Shown one piece after another: positions 9,319 through 17,339 of a stretch of DNA of 64,000 nt. The notes beneath the pieces were generated by a model. That model made no database searches, had not been told where the DNA came from, and saw only the letters and a list, made by a program, of their open reading frames with translations. The DNA comes from Methanocorpusculum sp. (GTDB lineage Archaea; Halobacteriota; Methanomicrobia; Methanomicrobiales; Methanocorpusculaceae): NCBI RefSeq assembly GCF_030655665.1, contig NZ_JAUSPQ010000008.1, positions 310,001-374,000 on the forward strand. The letters run 5' to 3'. Both the position numbers and the translations under genes were made by a program. Every line of letters starts with the position of its first letter. The first letter of the stretch is position 1.

Positions 9319-9350
9319 GAACAATAGTAGAGGGAAAGTTCTTATACCTT
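9319..9350 (-). promoter_or_regulatory. Promoter/operator of Cache lipoprotein B
   Basis: GAAC at 9319-9322 and GTTC at 9338-9341 form an inverted repeat that overlaps the minus-strand TATA box AAGGTATAAGAAC (9338-9350), about 43 bases before the ATG. The layout and several spacer bases match the element at 7494-7522. Confidence 0.48.
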
Positions 9351-9481
9351 TTGTTATGGGGAACTTTTCAGGAAATCAGCGGGAATGAGATGATACCGGC
9401 ATACAGATTTTTGGGTGCCTGATCGGTAATTGTCCTTGCGAATGAGGAAATAGGTTATAATCCTCTAAAAAATGGGGTTAT

Positions 9482-9913
9482 TTATGTGAACTTCATCGTG
9501 TTCATTTTAAGGAGTTGTGTTTTGCCGTCCGAAAATATCCCGCGAACCGCAATATCTCTAACACCCGTTACTCCTTCACCGACTCCCGTAAAGTAGACTT
9601 CTCCCGTGCTGGAATTTGGTGCCGGTTTTAGTGAGGCTGAAGTCGGGAGCGAGACTCCTTCGATCTCCAGCGAAAGCATGACCAGCTCATCAATTCTGCG
9701 TCCTTCATAAATCGTTACGATCACATCATTGCCAACTACAAACACATGCAGCAGTACATCCGGATCCTCAAGTGATTTATCTATGACATACCCGGTTCCG
9801 AGAAGTACGGCCGCGGCACAGGCACCTACAATGATGAGCGAAACAATTCCCAGAATAACTATCATGATCAGGCGTTTTTCTTTCTGACTCTGTTTTTTGT
9901 ATCTTAGTGCCAT
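9482..9913 (-). CDS. Small single-pass membrane protein, second paralogue
   Basis: A 143-residue paralogue of the 5350-5766 product with the same plan: basic N-terminus RYKKQSQKEKR, hydrophobic helix at about residues 16-43, then an outer domain with SLEDPDVLLHV, NDVIVTIYEGRRIDELV and a C-terminal VRGIFSDGKTQLLKMN. It begins 6 bases downstream of Cache lipoprotein C, and the pairing is therefore conserved in two of the three units. Family unknown to me; a membrane anchor or partner for the lipoprotein is the simplest inference. Confidence 0.75.
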   Translation of the reverse strand: MALRYKKQSQKEKRLIMIVILGIVSLIIVGACAAAVLLGTGYVIDKSLEDPDVLLHVFVVGNDVIVTIYEGRRIDELVMLSLEIEGVSLPTSASLKPAPNSSTGEVYFTGVGEGVTGVRDIAVRGIFSDGKTQLLKMNTMKFT

Positions 9914-9919
9914 ATTGAT

Positions 9920-11593
9920 TTACTCCAAACGCATCATACTTCCGTAGTAGATATCCTCATCTGCAGGTTCTACAGAAATGAGTACATACACCTCTTTTTC
10001 CGCGACCGAGTCCCACACAAGAGTATACATCAGTCCTCCTCCGGATTCACCCAGGGAGATGATCTCCCGTATGGGCGACATTCCGTAAGAGTTCGTGTAT
10101 CCAAGCCGGTTCTTTCCGGTCTCAGAAGGGTCATGGGCATTGGCGAGGATGTCTCCATGTGGATTCAGGGCAAACGGATAGAGCCCTTCGACCTGGACCC
10201 CACTCTCTGGATCATTGATCATCTGCAGAATATCTTCCTGAGGGAGTAAGGTGGAGAGATATTGGAAGTTTCTCACCTGGGTGACCAACTGATCGCGTTC
10301 CTCCCAACTGTAGTTCAGGGACGTAGTTCCCGGGTATATTCCCGCTCCGATCAACCAGTCATCGTCGACGGATATAATATATGAAAACTTTAATTCGGTG
10401 ATGAAGGCGTTGTTGGGGTTTGGATACTGGTAATACACAAACCCTCCTCCAAACTTTGCTCTGTCGATAAATCTCTGGACAGGCTTTACTCCGATGATGT
10501 CTTCCCCGCTCCATCGATTTATTCCGATCATGCTCTGTTGATATGGAAGGGCAAGGGTCGTCCCGTTCATGTCATAGGCAAAGATGTAGAGTTCTCCGTC
10601 GATGAACTCACCCTGCGGATCATTGAATGCACGCAAAGCCTCCTCTTTGGTATGGGTCCGTGCGTACAAGTATGCCTTCTCGACAAATGTCTGGAGTTCT
10701 TTTGTGGTGAGCCGGGCATCTTCGCAGGTATTGGCATTGATATTGGTGTTGATATTGTCACAGAGAACGATTCTCCATTCAATGTCGTTTGGGAGCATTA
10801 AAGTATACCAAACGGCATTTGCCTGAACATACTCGGTCCATCCGACGTTTTGAAACATGTATGATATGTTCCCTTGTTTTTCTGCAGCGATCTGGTACAT
10901 GGCATTTTTGACCGTTGTTTCGCTGTACAGCGGGTCGGTCAGAGCGTTTTTGTCGAGTTCCTGAATATCCTCGTCATAGATCAGTACACCGTCCGGCTGC
11001 ATTGCCCATATGGTGTAACCTTCCTGCTTTTTCAGCTGAGATACCGGCCCGGCAAAAAGATAGGCCGGGTTCAGGGAGACACGAAGCGACGCTGTGTATG
11101 TGCCATTTTCGTCATAGATCGGGGCAACGATGAGAATACCTCTTTCTCCGGTGATAAATGTGATGGGCTTTGTGATAATGCAGCCGTTCGTCGTATTGGT
11201 GAAATCCGCATCGCTGGTCGAGATTCCAGCCTGTTTCCCAATAAGATCCTGTTTATCCTGTTTGCTGATAACCGCAAGAAAGGTGTTGTCTGCACTGACG
11301 ACATATACGTCATATGCGGCAGGGATGTCGCGGCGAAGTTGTAATAATGCTTGGTTTAATGTGGGGGTGTCTGTATTAGTTCCCGTAAGATTACCTGCCG
11401 TACTGTTTGTGAGAATGAAGATTTCGTTGAGTTGTTTTTCAAGGCTTGGGACGAACGTATCTAATGAACTCTGCATCTCGGCGATTTTTTCATCAGAGAG
11501 CGGTCCCATCTGTCGGGTCGTTATACATCCAGTGGTTAAAATGAGCGCCAGGATCAGACATACTATCATAAAATGTATTGTTTGCTGAGTCAT
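9920..11593 (-). CDS. Cache-domain lipoprotein C
   Basis: Third tandem paralogue, 557 residues, the most divergent of the set. Signal helix and lipobox TTGC with Cys23. Conserved segments include AFNDPQGEFIDGELYIFAYD, GGGFVYYQYPNPN, YPFALNPHG and REIISLGESGGGLMYTL. Its promoter lacks the inverted-repeat operator of A and B; a TATATAATT at 11613-11620, about 23 bases before the ATG, predicts an almost leaderless mRNA. The adjacent small membrane protein starts 6 bases after its stop. Extracytoplasmic binding or sensing is inferred. Confidence 0.82.
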   Translation of the reverse strand: MTQQTIHFMIVCLILALILTTGCITTRQMGPLSDEKIAEMQSSLDTFVPSLEKQLNEIFILTNSTAGNLTGTNTDTPTLNQALLQLRRDIPAAYDVYVVSADNTFLAVISKQDKQDLIGKQAGISTSDADFTNTTNGCIITKPITFITGERGILIVAPIYDENGTYTASLRVSLNPAYLFAGPVSQLKKQEGYTIWAMQPDGVLIYDEDIQELDKNALTDPLYSETTVKNAMYQIAAEKQGNISYMFQNVGWTEYVQANAVWYTLMLPNDIEWRIVLCDNINTNINANTCEDARLTTKELQTFVEKAYLYARTHTKEEALRAFNDPQGEFIDGELYIFAYDMNGTTLALPYQQSMIGINRWSGEDIIGVKPVQRFIDRAKFGGGFVYYQYPNPNNAFITELKFSYIISVDDDWLIGAGIYPGTTSLNYSWEERDQLVTQVRNFQYLSTLLPQEDILQMINDPESGVQVEGLYPFALNPHGDILANAHDPSETGKNRLGYTNSYGMSPIREIISLGESGGGLMYTLVWDSVAEKEVYVLISVEPADEDIYYGSMMRLE

Positions 11594-11612
11594 TGTGCCG
11601 TAATCCCGGTCT

Positions 11613-11620
11613 ATATAATT
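11613..11620 (-). promoter_or_regulatory. TATA box of Cache lipoprotein C
   Basis: AATTATATA on the minus strand, centred about 23 bases before the ATG at 11593; no operator palindrome of the A/B type is present. Confidence 0.5.
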
Positions 11621-11623
11621 ATT

Positions 11624-12178
11624 TTTTTACGTCTCCATGTATATAATATCTTGTCTATTTTTCCCTGGATTTTGTCCAGTTTTTTAGGAGCATGTGTTTA
11701 CTCTTTCTCCTGCAAATGGGTTGTTTTTTTCTCATTTCCGGGTTGTTCTGGGACTTTTCAAGGCCTGGTGTTTTTTGAGAGGGGGGAGAAGCTCTTTAAG
11801 CTCATGGGCGATTTCGGCTGGGATTTGGAATTAGGAGGAAATGATGAGAAATCTACCGAAAAATGATGTGATACTCACCATTAAGTTCTCAAATTTGGCT
11901 AGGTACTCGGTTCTGAGTTCACCAGGTTGTGCGGTTCTGCGCGTTTTTGTCGGAAATTGCGGTGTCAGCGGGGATTATCGATGTCACGCATAGATTTCGA
12001 GAGAGAAGGATTTGAGTTATACGTCTGCTGCGGCCTGGCGTATTCCCGAGACGCAGTTTCGGGTTATGTTGCGTCAAAGGGCACGTGGGCAGGCAATACG
12101 TCAGGGCTTATACGTGATACCTTGTTTTCCACGGAGAACTTTCCCCTTGCATGAAAAGGAAGGAGGGTTCCTTCCCGT
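11624..12178. other. 555-base intergenic stretch without a supportable gene
   Basis: The stretch lies upstream of Cache lipoprotein C and downstream of the PKD gene. The first 200 bases are T-rich on the plus strand. From about 12012 a plus-strand frame encodes a short segment (WRIPETQFRVML and on) that looks less random than the rest but has no start signal and no family that I recognise; it could be a decayed gene fragment. A weak stem (CCCTT/AAGG around 12143-12163) near the PKD stop could be a terminator. Nothing else is supported. Confidence 0.4.
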
Positions 12179-13780
12179 TCAGCTCTCATTCACAATAAAC
12201 ACATAATTCGTTGAATCGAACAGACTGTAGAAAAGATGCATGAACTCTTTGATGATGTCAAGAGGAGCCGGGATGACTATCTCTCCAATGGACAGGGTGG
12301 TAAGTGAGGCGTTGGTCGGTGTGGGGGTAGGAGTCGTGGTGGATGTAGTGACCGGGGAGTTCACGTAAATTGCCCGGGAATACGAATCTGTTGCTCCCGT
12401 ACTATCGATGACCGTCAGCTTAACTATATAGGTTCCTGCCGAGGTAAAGGTGAAGGAGGGATTCTTCGTCGCCGAAGAGCCAAGTCCGCCGAAGTCCCAG
12501 ACCCATTGTGTGGGCGAACCAGCGGATTTGTCAACGAACAAAACAGTTAATGGCATGGTTCCGGATTCGGATGAGGCTGTAAAAGATGCGTCGAGCCCTA
12601 CTTTATTCACCGTGATCACGACCGTTTTATACACCGTTCCGTTAGCATTGGTTGCCGTAAGATTTGCTGTGTAGTTCCCGACGCTCGTGTATGTGTGGGT
12701 CAGCGTACCGCTCAGTGAGGAGAGGGAAGCAGTCGACCCATCCCCATAGGTCCACGAGGTCCATGAAGTCGAGGTTGCATTGGTTATATTATACGTGAAT
12801 TTGACCGGCAGCGATACGGTACCTGAGGTAACATTTGCGGAAAGCGTGATGGTCGGCAGGATTTTTGCTGCGGTTGCCGGAAAAGTGTGGGAGATAGTAA
12901 GCAGCTGCGTGCTGGGATTTACGGTCACATATGTGGAAGAAACGGAATCTCCATTCAGCGAGACTGTAGGTTTGGCTGCAGTGAATACATACCCGGATGC
13001 GTTTTGGATCGTGATGGTCGCGGTGTACTGCGTATTTTCTCCAAATGTTGAAGCACCGGCATTCCATGATACACTGACCGGCGTCCCTCCGCCAGAAACG
13101 ACGAAGGTAGTGTCTGGCGTTGCGCTATACACCGGAGCGGTAAGTTCGGTTACGGAAAGAGAGGTGATGTTGGTAAGAGTCGGGGCTGGACTAACGGTGA
13201 TGTTGTGTGATGTTGTACTAGATTCCATTCCTTCCTTGCTCACAGTCAGACTCACAGTATATGTTCCGGCACTTGAGAAGGTATGTGTTGGATTTTGATT
13301 TAAAGAGGAATCTCCATCGCCAAAATCCCAAGCCCAACTATTAGGTGATCCGGTAGACGTATTGGAAAACTGAACACTTAGAGGAGCAGTTCCCGATGTA
13401 GGATACATGATAAAAGAGGCTGTGAGCGGGATTACTATCTCATTAACTTGAATATCAAGGGTCTTGATATCAGTCATTCCAGAAGTGGCATTTGTGGCTG
13501 TGAGAGTTGCAACATAAGGTCCAGGCGTAGAATATGTGTGAGATGCACTTGTTTGGCCGAATACATTATTTTCTGAATCAGTTGCAAAATATTTGAGTGT
13601 GAGAGATGTGGTATTATCATCAACAGAAAAAGTAAATGTCACTGGAGAATTTACATTAACTTCTATTGAATTTGCAGTGAAAGAATTAATTTTCGGTTCG
13701 TCATCTGCACTCACTGCTCCCACGCATCCCATCACAAGGAACATCGCGAGAAGCACCAGTAAACATTGTTTCAGTATCAT
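12179..13780 (-). CDS. Secreted PKD-repeat surface protein
   Basis: A 533-residue exported protein. An N-terminal signal (residues 1-25, LLAMFLVMGCVGAVSA) is followed by at least three PKD domains recognisable by WDFGDG-type motifs (WAWDFGDGDSS near 150, WTYGDGST near 340, WVWDFGGLG near 425), plus a PKD-like first module and a different beta module near 200-300. A TTSTTTPTPTPTN linker precedes a C-terminal 35-residue tail. That tail lacks the PGF motif and the basic end of archaeosortase substrates, so anchoring is unclear. A strong ribosome site GGAGGAGGT lies 7 bases before the ATG, and the gene follows the PH/Yip1 gene by 17 bases, so the pair is probably one transcript. PKD proteins of methanogens are usually cell-envelope adhesion or structural proteins. 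Confidence 0.85.
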   Translation of the reverse strand: MILKQCLLVLLAMFLVMGCVGAVSADDEPKINSFTANSIEVNVNSPVTFTFSVDDNTTSLTLKYFATDSENNVFGQTSASHTYSTPGPYVATLTATNATSGMTDIKTLDIQVNEIVIPLTASFIMYPTSGTAPLSVQFSNTSTGSPNSWAWDFGDGDSSLNQNPTHTFSSAGTYTVSLTVSKEGMESSTTSHNITVSPAPTLTNITSLSVTELTAPVYSATPDTTFVVSGGGTPVSVSWNAGASTFGENTQYTATITIQNASGYVFTAAKPTVSLNGDSVSSTYVTVNPSTQLLTISHTFPATAAKILPTITLSANVTSGTVSLPVKFTYNITNATSTSWTSWTYGDGSTASLSSLSGTLTHTYTSVGNYTANLTATNANGTVYKTVVITVNKVGLDASFTASSESGTMPLTVLFVDKSAGSPTQWVWDFGGLGSSATKNPSFTFTSAGTYIVKLTVIDSTGATDSYSRAIYVNSPVTTSTTTPTPTPTNASLTTLSIGEIVIPAPLDIIKEFMHLFYSLFDSTNYVFIVNES

Positions 13781-13797
13781 TTTTCAACCTCCTCCAT

Positions 13798-15720
13798 TTA
13801 GATCGACCCGACCGCAAACAGCAGCATATACACGATGATCAGACCAAGGAATGCGGCAACCGCAGCTTGACCGGCCCGCATATTCTGACCTGCGGTAAGA
13901 CCCTTCCAGGTCACGACCGCTGACCAGATACCAGCTGCAAACTGACCCAGGATCGGGATCCATCCGATCACCGGATACGAAAGCGTGCTTCGCATAACGA
14001 TCGCCATGATCTCTGAAAACCGAACCTCCGGCTCACAGACCCGTGCAACGATCCCGGTGATCAGTGCCTGGATCATCACGCAGATGATCCAGATCACATA
14101 CAACACCAGGACGAACAGGACCAGAAGCATCAGATCGGTCTGTAGAGCAGAAAAGATCGGGAAATCCGTGATGGAGATCCGCAAAACGACCGGGAGCACA
14201 TACGCGATCATCAGGACCGAAAGAACCGCCCACAACGCTCCCGACAACAAAAACATTCCCAGAGCGTCCCGGGGTGTCTCGCGCAGATAATAGGAAAACG
14301 CATCCGAAGGCCGGGTGATAAATCCGATCGCTCCGCCGTTATACGGCACTTTCTCACGCTTCTCTCCTCTCTCCGGTCTATCACGTTTCGCAGGTCTCTC
14401 AGCCTTCGCCCGTTTCTCCCGGCGTGCAGGAGCACGGGAAGACTCGACCGGCGGATGCAAAAGCGTCCCGCACAGGGCACAGACCTCATCATCCACATGG
14501 TTTCGTGCCCCGCACGCAGGACAGTATGTATCCTGCGAATTTCTTTGAGTCGGCTGGGCGACCGTGGTCACCGTGTACTGATGTTGCTCCGGCGCATACA
14601 TCGAATGGTCTTCCTCGGGAATGATCTCGGAAAGCTTCTGGATCCACTGTTCGCGGTCAGGCATACCGGAGAACAGCAGATGCATCTCCTTCTCTCCCTC
14701 TCTTCCCGCGATCTGCAGGGCAATGCCCGGCTCGCCGACCTCACCCGCGAGACGGATGGCCCGGACAAGCGTGTTCAGTGAAAACTCACCTAAAATTGCC
14801 GCCTTGCCCTCAATAACCATCCGGGTGTTCGTCAGATGCAGCGTAATAAAATTCCGCTTGATCCGAACGCCGCCTGTTGATAGGATCACCCGCTCACCGG
14901 CATCGGGAGCGAACAACCCGGTACAGGTCACGACCGTCGGCTCAGACGCAGCTGAGATCAGTGTCTGTCGTACCGGCAGTTTCGCTTTTATTTCCTGCAT
15001 CCAGGCACTTCGGGCGGACTCTGTCGGGAATGACAGGACCATCTGCTTTGCGCCTGTCTGCGATCCAACGGAAAGCGCGATCGCCGGTTCCCCTTCCTCA
15101 GTCTCGAACGCCGCCGCATCCATCAGCTCAGCGATCGCAAACTCCCTGCCGATCTTTCCGGTCGTATTCTGAAGGATCAGCCGGATGTTTGTCAGATATA
15201 TGGTATAAAATGTCCGTTTGACTCGGACGCCCGCCGTTTCGATAACGACTGACTCACCGGAAACAAAATCCGGACGGATACTGTTTGCCGGGATATCGGG
15301 TGCAGGAATGGAGGTTTTGATCTTCAGCTCAGGCGCAGGGATCCGAGGGGGGACTGCGGTCCGGGGCTTTGCGACCTCGCCTCCTCCTTCGGCAAACGGT
15401 TTTACCCCGCTGACCTTCGTGATCTGATCTGTCCATGCCTCCTGCTCACCGATCTTGAATGCATTCCCTACCGGGAACCCCCAAATCATTTCCTTTTGCC
15501 CGTCCGGTGTCGAGACGATAAGTTTCAGACCCGGCTCGCCTGTTTCTAGTTTACAGGGGGAGGCTGAGAGGATACTGCTGACCTTGAATTCCCTAGGTGA
15601 CGGACCCCCTTCAACAATGAGCCGTTCACTTGTCAGGGTGGCAAAAAACTGTCGGCTCTTTACGAGTATTGGTGATGCGTAATGCCGAACTTCATTTGCG
15701 TGCATCTCAACGGGAGACAT
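13798..15720 (-). CDS. Triple PH-like / zinc ribbon / Yip1-type membrane protein
   Basis: A 640-residue protein with three related N-terminal modules (about residues 5-110, 140-250, 265-370). Each has a beta-strand core ending in a helix such as ESARSAWMQEI or REQWIQKLSEI, the pattern of PH-like domains. A zinc ribbon follows (CPACG, then CALCG, about residues 400-420), then a strongly basic linker rich in KRERPA, and finally about five hydrophobic helices (residues 470-640) resembling the Yip1 domain. The PH-like part should face the cytoplasm. The gene is divergent from the DUF308 gene and upstream of the PKD gene. No enzyme motif is visible; a membrane-associated scaffold or envelope role is a guess. 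An alternative start at the second Met (codon 6) cannot be excluded. Confidence 0.75.
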   Translation of the reverse strand: MSPVEMHANEVRHYASPILVKSRQFFATLTSERLIVEGGPSPREFKVSSILSASPCKLETGEPGLKLIVSTPDGQKEMIWGFPVGNAFKIGEQEAWTDQITKVSGVKPFAEGGGEVAKPRTAVPPRIPAPELKIKTSIPAPDIPANSIRPDFVSGESVVIETAGVRVKRTFYTIYLTNIRLILQNTTGKIGREFAIAELMDAAAFETEEGEPAIALSVGSQTGAKQMVLSFPTESARSAWMQEIKAKLPVRQTLISAASEPTVVTCTGLFAPDAGERVILSTGGVRIKRNFITLHLTNTRMVIEGKAAILGEFSLNTLVRAIRLAGEVGEPGIALQIAGREGEKEMHLLFSGMPDREQWIQKLSEIIPEEDHSMYAPEQHQYTVTTVAQPTQRNSQDTYCPACGARNHVDDEVCALCGTLLHPPVESSRAPARREKRAKAERPAKRDRPERGEKREKVPYNGGAIGFITRPSDAFSYYLRETPRDALGMFLLSGALWAVLSVLMIAYVLPVVLRISITDFPIFSALQTDLMLLVLFVLVLYVIWIICVMIQALITGIVARVCEPEVRFSEIMAIVMRSTLSYPVIGWIPILGQFAAGIWSAVVTWKGLTAGQNMRAGQAAVAAFLGLIIVYMLLFAVGSI

Positions 15721-15750
15721 ATATGATTAGGTTAACTATTTCTCATCCGA

Positions 15751-15763
15751 ACTATTTATACAT
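15751..15763 (-). promoter_or_regulatory. TATA box of PH-like/Yip1 gene
   Basis: Minus-strand ATGTATAAATAGT centred about 36 bases before the start codon at 15720, in the short divergent region shared with the DUF308 gene. Confidence 0.5.
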
Positions 15764-15782
15764 GTCAACGCGTTATGCGATG

Positions 15783-15791
15783 TTTTAATAC
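15783..15791 (+). promoter_or_regulatory. TATA box of DUF308 gene; decides the start codon
   Basis: TTTTAATAC is centred 28 bases before the ATG at 15815, so transcription should begin at or just before that ATG. The in-frame TTG at 15794 would lie upstream of the transcript start and is rejected. Confidence 0.45.
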
Positions 15792-15814
15792 GTTTGCGGG
15801 TGTATTTTCATAAT

Positions 15815-16363
15815 ATGACTGACAATTCCTGTCCTATGTGCGGAAGTACCTTCGGGTCGCTTCTGGCAAAAGGCATATTGATGATCATTCTCGGTATCCT
15901 GATGATGGTCTTTACCCTGGCCTCACTGTTCGCCAGTGAGATCCTGCTTGCAATCCTGCTGATCTTTGTGGGTATCACTCTTCTGACCGCAGGAACAACC
16001 TTCTTTGGCCAGCCAAAACGCACCTGGTGGGTCGTCGTTCTCGGTATCCTTGTGATCATTTTTGGTATCCTAACCCTGATTTTCCCGGTGATCATGCTCG
16101 TTTACGCGATGTATGTTCTTGCGGCAGCAGCATTGATCGGCGGATTGACCGACCTTGCCCTTGCCCTGATGGGAAAATCCGCTCAGGTCAACCGTGGTCT
16201 TCTCGCTGTTTCCGGTATCCTCGGCATCATTCTTGGTATCCTGTTCCTGATCAACCCGGTCATTTCGGCATTCACCATCATCGAGATCGCGGGTATCTTC
16301 TTCTTTGCTTTCGGTATCGTCGCGATCATCGAAGCATTCATGGCAAAATCCGCTGCTGTATAA
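15815..16363 (+). CDS. DUF308/HdeD-family integral membrane protein
   Basis: A 182-residue protein with six closely spaced hydrophobic helices (ILMIILGILMMVF, ILLAILLIFVGI, TWWVVVLGILVIIF and later pairs), the pattern of the HdeD/DUF308 family. The N-terminus carries a CPMCG motif before the first helix, only half of a zinc ribbon. Internal repetition of a GILxIIxGIL unit is evident. Bacterial HdeD is linked to acid resistance; no such role is shown for archaea. The start is set at the ATG because of the TATA spacing. Downstream lies the repeat-rich gene-free region. Confidence 0.82.
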   Translation: MTDNSCPMCGSTFGSLLAKGILMIILGILMMVFTLASLFASEILLAILLIFVGITLLTAGTTFFGQPKRTWWVVVLGILVIIFGILTLIFPVIMLVYAMYVLAAAALIGGLTDLALALMGKSAQVNRGLLAVSGILGIILGILFLINPVISAFTIIEIAGIFFFAFGIVAIIEAFMAKSAAV

Positions 16364-16371
16364 CCGCTGGG

Positions 16372-16581
16372 GCGGCCTTAGCCGAGCAAGTTTTCGAAGG
16401 AAACTTGCGAGCAAGCGAGGCTTTCCCGCCTTTTTTTCTCATCAAAATAGACCCTCGCAAATCATAGATTTGGTCGCAAGGAAAATCCTTGCTCGCAAGT
16501 CTGTCGACTTGCTCAGCTGAGGGCGAGCCTTGAGGCTCACCCCGCCTCAGCTAAGATCGCCGGCTGCGCCGTCAATCCGCC
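16372..16581. repeat. Palindromic mosaic element, second copy
   Basis: About 210 bases bounded by GGCGG and CCGCC. The left end reads GGCGGCCTTAGCCGAG and the right end is the same 32-base segment found at 3993-4024 with one change. Inside are the hairpins GCAAGTTT/AAACTTGC (16386-16408), CAAATC/GATTTG (16458-16472), GCAAGGA/TCCTTGC (16476-16492) and GCAAGTC/GACTTGC (16495-16512), in a different order from the first copy. The DUF308 stop codon is less than 10 bases upstream. Confidence 0.72.
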
Positions 16582-16606
16582 TTCTCCTCCTCTCATTTCC
16601 CTCCAC

Positions 16607-17167
16607 TTCCACTCGAAAATAACTATTTCCACTCCAAAATCACCCTCCGATGATCAAAAACACCCCTTTTCCGACCCGATAAAACCACACCCCAAACAAA
16701 AAATACGCCCAATGCTGCCGATTTTCCCGCCAAAACACCAAAACTATATAAATAAATGCCCAGGCGCCTGAAAAAACGATAACCCCCGACAGACTACCTA
16801 CCTAGGTAGTGACCTAGAGCAGCACAAAAATCTCTCATCAATCACTTTTTTTTCGGGCGCCTGGTCTCTTATTATTATTATTTTATGTACATTGCAGAAG
16901 AGAGAGAGAGAGAGAATGAAAGAAAAAAACCAAAATGAAAATTACTTCTATATAAAGTACTACCAACCTAGGTAGGTAGTCTTTCCCGGGGTATCGTTTT
17001 TTCCAGGCGCCTCCCTACCAATTTATATATAATGAACGAACAAAAACCAAAATACGCCAGATCCTGCCGATTTCAATTTTTACCCGCCGAAAATCATCAT
17101 CAAAAATCCATCAAAAATGATTGCCGGGAGGTCAAAATGGAATAGAAACTCCTATTTTCGAGTGGAA
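16607..17167. repeat. Nested inverted-repeat element with inward-facing TATA boxes
   Basis: Outer arms: a perfect 15-base inverted repeat, TTCCACTCGAAAATA at 16607-16621 and its complement at 17153-17167. Next: a direct repeat of AAATACGCC plus CTGCCGATTT at 16701-16724 and 17050-17073. Inner arms: an imperfect 50-base inverted repeat, 16762-16810 against 16959-17012, each beginning AGGCGCCTG, running through AAAAAACGAT and ending in an ACCTAGGT palindrome. The direct repeats begin or end 38 bases from the inner arms on both sides. TATATAAAT at 16745-16753 and its inverted counterpart at 17021-17031 point inward; another TATATAAAG lies at 16949-16957. A (GA)n tract is at 16899-16914. No reading frame of note is inside. 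It may be a non-autonomous mobile element, a structured RNA gene or a DNA-binding site array. Confidence 0.7.
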
Positions 17168-17230
17168 ACACATCAATTTTTGCACAGTCAGAAGGCGTTT
17201 GCTTTTCTCCGCTTTGGGTCTTTGCCCATC

Positions 17231-17286
17231 GCAAACTTTCTGTTTGTTCGCAAGGCAAAGTCTTTCCCGCAAGTCTATCGACTTGC
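17231..17286. repeat. Partial palindromic mosaic element, third copy
   Basis: Short fragment carrying CAAAC/GTTTG (17232-17246), a degenerate GCAAGGC unit and a perfect GCAAGTC/GACTTGC hairpin (17269-17286) followed by CTCGGCTGAGGG as in the other copies. It ends about 50 bases before the ATPase gene and may carry its promoter. Confidence 0.6.
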
Positions 17287-17339
17287 TCGGCTGAGGGACC
17301 TAAAGATCCTCGCCTCATTTGAAGATACCATTATCTCTC

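Noticed and set aside
12012-12154. Possible gene in the region between the PKD and Cache C genes
   Set aside because: A short frame looks mildly protein-like but has no start signal, no family and no continuation; noted only as a possible remnant.
12179-13780. PKD protein as an archaeosortase substrate
   Set aside because: The C-terminus follows a Thr/Pro linker but has no PGF motif, no typical helix and no basic end.
15794-15814. TTG start for the DUF308 gene
   Set aside because: It lies only a few bases after the TATA box, upstream of the expected transcript start; the ATG at 15815 has normal spacing.
16762-17012. Retron or similar RNA-based defence element upstream of the ATPase operon
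   Set aside because: The inverted repeat could fold as RNA, but no reverse transcriptase or RNA-templated enzyme is encoded next to it.
16607-17167. Chromosomal replication origin
   Set aside because: The AT-rich, symmetric layout is suggestive, but no orc1/cdc6 gene is nearby and I see no origin-recognition-box repeats.
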